Assembly: GCA_934772045.1 (NCBI GenBank)
Contig: CAKVMH010000002.1
Span: 1 to 64,000, forward strand
DNA: 64,000 nucleotides
Reading direction: 5' to 3'
From: an uncultured Clostridia bacterium
GTDB taxonomy: Bacteria > Bacillota > Clostridia > Christensenellales > UBA1242
Below, one piece after another: positions 60,972-64,000 of the stretch (positions are counted from its first letter, which is position 1; every line of letters begins with the position of its first letter). The position numbers were made by a program, and so were the translations under genes. Below the pieces are notes generated by a model. It did not search any database and was not told the origin of the DNA. It was given only the letters and a program-made list of their open reading frames with translations.

Positions 60972-60980
60972 TGGTAAACT
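60972..60980 (+). promoter_or_regulatory. Extended -10 promoter, leaderless type
   Basis: TGG-TAAACT, then 6 nt to ATG 60987. Confidence 0.5.
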
Positions 60981-60986
60981 AAGCAC

Positions 60987-61646
60987 ATGAAACTATTAAA
61001 TATAATATGCGCTGGGGCAATGCTTTTAAGCCCAGTTAATCAATGCGTTAAAGGTAATGTTATAAACACCGATTTAACAAGCGAAGTGTGCGTCGATGCA
61101 AAACAAAACGAGTTTACTGAAAACATTAAAATTACAGTAACAACAGGCAAAGACACAATAACAATCTCGCCGTCAGCCGACGCTGGTTACAATCCACAAG
61201 TCAACCTATTTAACTTTTTGTCTAATGGCTTGCAACAAATTTTTTACACTGTTGACAGTGCTGGCAGTGGTGGATATATTTACAGCCAAATTATTTCACT
61301 TGAAAACGGCAAGCAAGAAACCATATTCGACAGTTTAAAATATCAAACTCACGCCAAACTTAGTTGGCAAGGTGATTTAATTAAAATTGACTATGAAGGG
61401 CAAACATTTTATTTAGACGCCAGCCAAAACGATTTGTCAAACGAGCGAGATATTTACCTTGGTCCCGTAAATGTAACTTATCCAATTTACACAAGTTACA
61501 ATAACGGCTATCAACTTTTGCTCATTCAAAAAGTGTATGTGGATTACACCGCAAACAACGTAGGCTACCTAACCACTTGGCTGGACTTCAACAGCGAAAA
61601 TAAGGTGGCGTCAGTGGGCGTACTTACAAACTTTAACCCAAATTAA
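60987..61646 (+). CDS. Exported hypothetical protein, 219 residues
   Basis: A signal peptide (about 1-22, ending near VKGN) precedes a beta-rich domain with regular NGLQQIFYTVDSAGSGGYIY and DLIKIDYEGQTFYLDA strands. No catalytic motif or anchor. Likely secreted. Leaderless promoter layout as in der. Family not recognised. Confidence 0.75.
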   Translation: MKLLNIICAGAMLLSPVNQCVKGNVINTDLTSEVCVDAKQNEFTENIKITVTTGKDTITISPSADAGYNPQVNLFNFLSNGLQQIFYTVDSAGSGGYIYSQIISLENGKQETIFDSLKYQTHAKLSWQGDLIKIDYEGQTFYLDASQNDLSNERDIYLGPVNVTYPIYTSYNNGYQLLLIQKVYVDYTANNVGYLTTWLDFNSENKVASVGVLTNFNPN

Positions 61647-61710
61647 TTCGACAAAATTGCAATTTAAAATCAAATTTAAAATTAAAATTCGGTTTTAACA
61701 TTTAATTTAT

Positions 61711-61739
61711 TTGCTTTAAATTGGTTAGAATGGTAATAT
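61711..61739 (+). promoter_or_regulatory. Promoter of plsY, leaderless type
   Basis: TTGCTT, 17 nt, TAATAT with TGG before it (extended), then 8 nt to ATG 61748. Confidence 0.6.
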
Positions 61740-61747
61740 ATTAAAGT

Positions 61748-62500
61748 ATGAAATACTTGTATTATTCAATTTTGGCAATTGTTTGTTATTTTGTTGGCAA
61801 TATCACTTGGGCGCGTGCCGTGGCAAAGTCTAAGCATGACGACATCACAAAACACGGCAGTGGCAACCCAGGCACGCTTAATGTTTGGCGTTCGTTCGGC
61901 TTTTGGTCTGGTGTTTTGACCTTTGTATTAGATATGGTTAAAGGGTTAGTTTGCGCACTTGCTGGCTATTTAATTTTTAAATATTGTGGTTTAAATGCAG
62001 AAATTGCGCTATATGTGGGCGGTTTTGCTTGCGTTTTGGGGCACATTTTTCCAGTTTTGTTCAAATTTAAAGGGGGCAAAGGCATTGCAACATCAATCGG
62101 TGTTTTCTTCGTTGCAAATTGGTGGGTGACGCTCATTTGCTTTGTTGTGATGATTGTCAGCATGCTGTTCATTAAATATGCATCAATTTGCACCTTGCTT
62201 GAAATTTTAGTGCTTTCAGTTATTGAAATTTGTTTGAATAACCCTGCAAATTGGGTCAATTACATTTTAATCACTGGCATTTTGTGTTTGGTGCTTTACG
62301 CTCACCGCGCAAACATCAAGCGTTTGTTTACAGGTAAGGAAAATAAGACTGAACTGCTTGCAATGCTAAAAAAAATGGGCAAGAAGCAGTGTGATGAACC
62401 TTCCAAAGTAAGCACAGTTGAAACAGGTTCAAATAATGATGCTGAAACTGCCGAAACTGCTAAAACAAATTTAACCGAACAAGAAAATAAAAATGATTAA
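61748..62500 (+). CDS. plsY: Acyl phosphate:glycerol-3-phosphate acyltransferase PlsY
   Basis: Integral membrane enzyme that makes lysophosphatidic acid from acyl phosphate. 250 residues with five or six hydrophobic helices; motif 1 HGSGNPGTLNVWR, motif 2 GHIFPVLFKFKGGKG, and the C-terminal AHRANIKRLFTGKE. About 50 residues of acidic Glu/Thr/Asn-rich tail are extra compared with usual PlsY (about 200). No ribosome site. It is part of a der - exported protein - plsY order. Confidence 0.93.
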   Translation: MKYLYYSILAIVCYFVGNITWARAVAKSKHDDITKHGSGNPGTLNVWRSFGFWSGVLTFVLDMVKGLVCALAGYLIFKYCGLNAEIALYVGGFACVLGHIFPVLFKFKGGKGIATSIGVFFVANWWVTLICFVVMIVSMLFIKYASICTLLEILVLSVIEICLNNPANWVNYILITGILCLVLYAHRANIKRLFTGKENKTELLAMLKKMGKKQCDEPSKVSTVETGSNNDAETAETAKTNLTEQENKND

Positions 62501-62567
62501 TGTTAGTGGATTTTAATTTAAATCCTTTATAAACCACTTTAAATTATAAAATTCATTTAAAATTATT

Positions 62568-62616
62568 ACTGCCGTTTTTAACTGAGCGTAAGGTTCAGTT
62601 AACTGGGCAGTTTTTT
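62568..62616 (+). terminator. Terminator of plsY
   Basis: ACTGCC / GGGCAGT outer stem with an inner AACTGA / TCAGTT hairpin and TTTTTT. Confidence 0.75.
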
Positions 62617-62710
62617 GTTGGGGCATAAGGTAACATAAAACACATGCTAATTTAGTTGATAATAAAAAAATTTTGCGTTAAAATAAACCTTTAAGTTTTA
62701 AGGAGGATAT

Positions 62711-63490
62711 ATGATTGATGTGCATTGTCATTTAAACGACCAAAAATATGCTGGCGAAGTTGATAAAATTGTTGATAACTTCCTGTCGGCAGGCGTAAGC
62801 AAAGTTATTTGCGCATCCAGCGATTTCTCTGCTTGTGCTTTGGCTAAACAAATTGCTAAAAGCTATGATTGTGTTTATTACACTGTCGGTATTCACCCGG
62901 ACGAGTGTGAAAGTTTTGATATAAATAGGCTTGAAACATTTTTGCAAGCGAATGATAAAAAATTGGTGGCGGTTGGCGAAATCGGCTTAGATTATCACGA
63001 GTTTACCGACGAAAACGGCAATTTAGTTGTTAAAGATAGGGAAAAGCAAAAACAAGTGTTTATTGCTCAAATTGAGTTGGCAAACAAGTATCATTTGCCA
63101 GTTGTCATTCATTGCCGTGACGCATATGGCGATTGTTTGCAGATTTTGCGCGCAAATATGCCAAAGTTTGGCTTCGAGTTTCATTGTTATAGTGGCAGTT
63201 TGGAGTACGCTCGTGAACTTATAAAACTTGGCGGGAAATTGTCCTTCACTGGCAATGTTACATTCAAAAACGCAAAAAACATTCAAGAAGTAGCCAGCAA
63301 CCTGCCAGACGACGCAATTATGTTTGAAACTGACAGCCCATACATGGCGCCAACACCTTTCCGCGGACAACGTAATGAACCCGCACATGTTAAAGATATA
63401 CTTAATTTTGTGGCGAATTTGCGAGGTGTTTCCGCCCAAAAATTGGAAAAGATTTCAGACAACACCGCAAAACATTTCTTTAAAATCTAG
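62711..63490 (+). CDS. tatD: TatD-family metal-dependent hydrolase
   Basis: 259 residues of TIM-barrel fold. DVHCHL (metal His pair), YYTVGIHPDE, AVGEIGLDYHE, VVIHCRDA, FHCYSG, and FETDSPYMAP are the TatD DNase motifs. Acts as a 3'-5' exonuclease or DNase in repair and turnover. SD AAGGAGG. Confidence 0.94.
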   Translation: MIDVHCHLNDQKYAGEVDKIVDNFLSAGVSKVICASSDFSACALAKQIAKSYDCVYYTVGIHPDECESFDINRLETFLQANDKKLVAVGEIGLDYHEFTDENGNLVVKDREKQKQVFIAQIELANKYHLPVVIHCRDAYGDCLQILRANMPKFGFEFHCYSGSLEYARELIKLGGKLSFTGNVTFKNAKNIQEVASNLPDDAIMFETDSPYMAPTPFRGQRNEPAHVKDILNFVANLRGVSAQKLEKISDNTAKHFFKI

Positions 63491-63574
63491 TTACACTCAA
63501 GGTGCATAGTGCGGTTTTAACATTGATTCAAATTGATGTAAGAATAAAAAGTATAAAATTTAATTAATTTCATT

Positions 63575-63603
63575 TTGATATTTGTAAACGTTTGTGATAA
63601 AAT
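63575..63603 (+). promoter_or_regulatory. Promoter, leaderless type
   Basis: TTGATA, 17 nt, TAAAAT, then 6 nt to ATG 63610. Confidence 0.72.
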
Positions 63604-63609
63604 ATTTTT

Positions 63610-64000
63610 ATGAAAATGAATTTATTCCAAAGCAAAAGGTTTGTTTTGACACTGACACTAACCATGTGTTGTGTTGCTTTTTCAGTGCTAATTTTAGGCC
63701 TTGCAATAGCATTAAATAAAGCACCAAACAAAAAGAAAACTAGCGCGCAGTACATATACGGCAACAATTCAATTGTAAAACTTGAAGTGATTGATGACAT
63801 AACACTAGAAGATAAAACTATCAATAAACTCAAACCAAAAATAAAAGTAACTTCAACCGGCAAACAAGGCGAATTTGGTAGGCTGGTGAGGGTTACCTCT
63901 AAAAATGTTATATTTGAATACAAATTTGAAGGTCAAACACATTCATTCACTGCAGTCGGACCTGATATAAGTTTCGACAATGGGGAAGGTTTAGGCGGTG
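63610..64000 (+). CDS. Membrane-anchored or exported protein, 5' part (runs off the window)
   Basis: Open frame from the ATG at 63610 to the window end, 130 codons visible. A basic N-terminus (MKMNLFQSKRFVLTLT) and one hydrophobic helix (about 12-36) suggest a signal anchor; the following region is basic then beta-rich, with TSKNVIFEYKFEGQTHSF. Not identifiable from this part. Leaderless promoter layout. Confidence 0.7.
   Translation, partial: MKMNLFQSKRFVLTLTLTMCCVAFSVLILGLAIALNKAPNKKKTSAQYIYGNNSIVKLEVIDDITLEDKTINKLKPKIKVTSTGKQGEFGRLVRVTSKNVIFEYKFEGQTHSFTAVGPDISFDNGEGLGG

Overview
The window comes from an AT-rich member of the Bacillota, most likely an uncultured spore-forming Clostridia-type bacterium. 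The pointers are trigger factor-clpP-clpX order, spoIIGA-sigE next to sigG, a PdaB-like deacetylase, Shine-Dalgarno sites of AAGGAG type, and a 16S rRNA gene with clostridial-looking conserved blocks. TGA, TAA and TAG all act as stops. I cannot name the species; the 16S gene (10652-12221) would place it.

Layout. 1-2.3 kb: end of tig, clpP and clpX, with the 3' ends of tig and clpX each present twice. 2.4-9.9 kb: nested inverted repeats, an SDR reductase, a 792-residue helical-repeat protein, an Smr-domain protein and a repeat-rich membrane-anchored protein. 10.2-12.4 kb: two tandem promoters and a solitary 16S gene closed by its own terminator, with no 23S or 5S. 12.4-18.3 kb: two unknown genes, spoIIGA-sigE (minus), sigG (plus), a deacetylase and a two-OB-fold SSB-like protein. 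18.9-29.6 kb: a compact podovirus-like packaging and head module (regulator, large terminase, P22-like portal, scaffold, N4-gp56-like capsid, connector, propeller-like tail hub, holin) with no integrase, repressor, replication genes, tail fibre or lysin visible. 29.7-31.8 kb: three tandem DUF4926-like putative immunity genes, each paired with a decayed putative toxin gene. 32.6-42.4 kb: lipoprotein, murG, phosphoketolase, SDR, DegV and Nudix genes. 42.8-44.5 kb: six tRNA genes (a seventh is at 35.6 kb). 44.8-64 kb: DUF1697, a metallopeptidase, an ABC exporter, an M16 peptidase, RNase J, trmR-U32 peptidase, a lipid kinase, feoAB, der, plsY, tatD.

Most unusual signal. Short noncoding elements of roughly 80-200 bp sit in or beside four tRNA species (Lys-CTT, Lys-TTT, Leu-TAG, Gly-TCC, and also Arg-TCT with a more diverged body). 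Each locus carries a second partial copy of the neighbouring tRNA gene. The elements share the end motif TT(A/T)ACGC(T)ACTC. Two copies share a body whose hairpin stems are constant while the loops differ, and two others share a 33-bp palindrome-containing core. Protein genes show a parallel pattern: the 3' ends of tig, clpX and rnjA are duplicated, and the two tig ends differ only at synonymous positions. This looks like repeated gene-end replacement or insertion by small elements.

A second theme is expression. About ten genes lack a Shine-Dalgarno site and have a -10 box ending almost exactly 6 nt before the start codon, which predicts leaderless mRNAs alongside ordinary SD-led genes. All functional statements are read from sequence and family knowledge; no database search was run.
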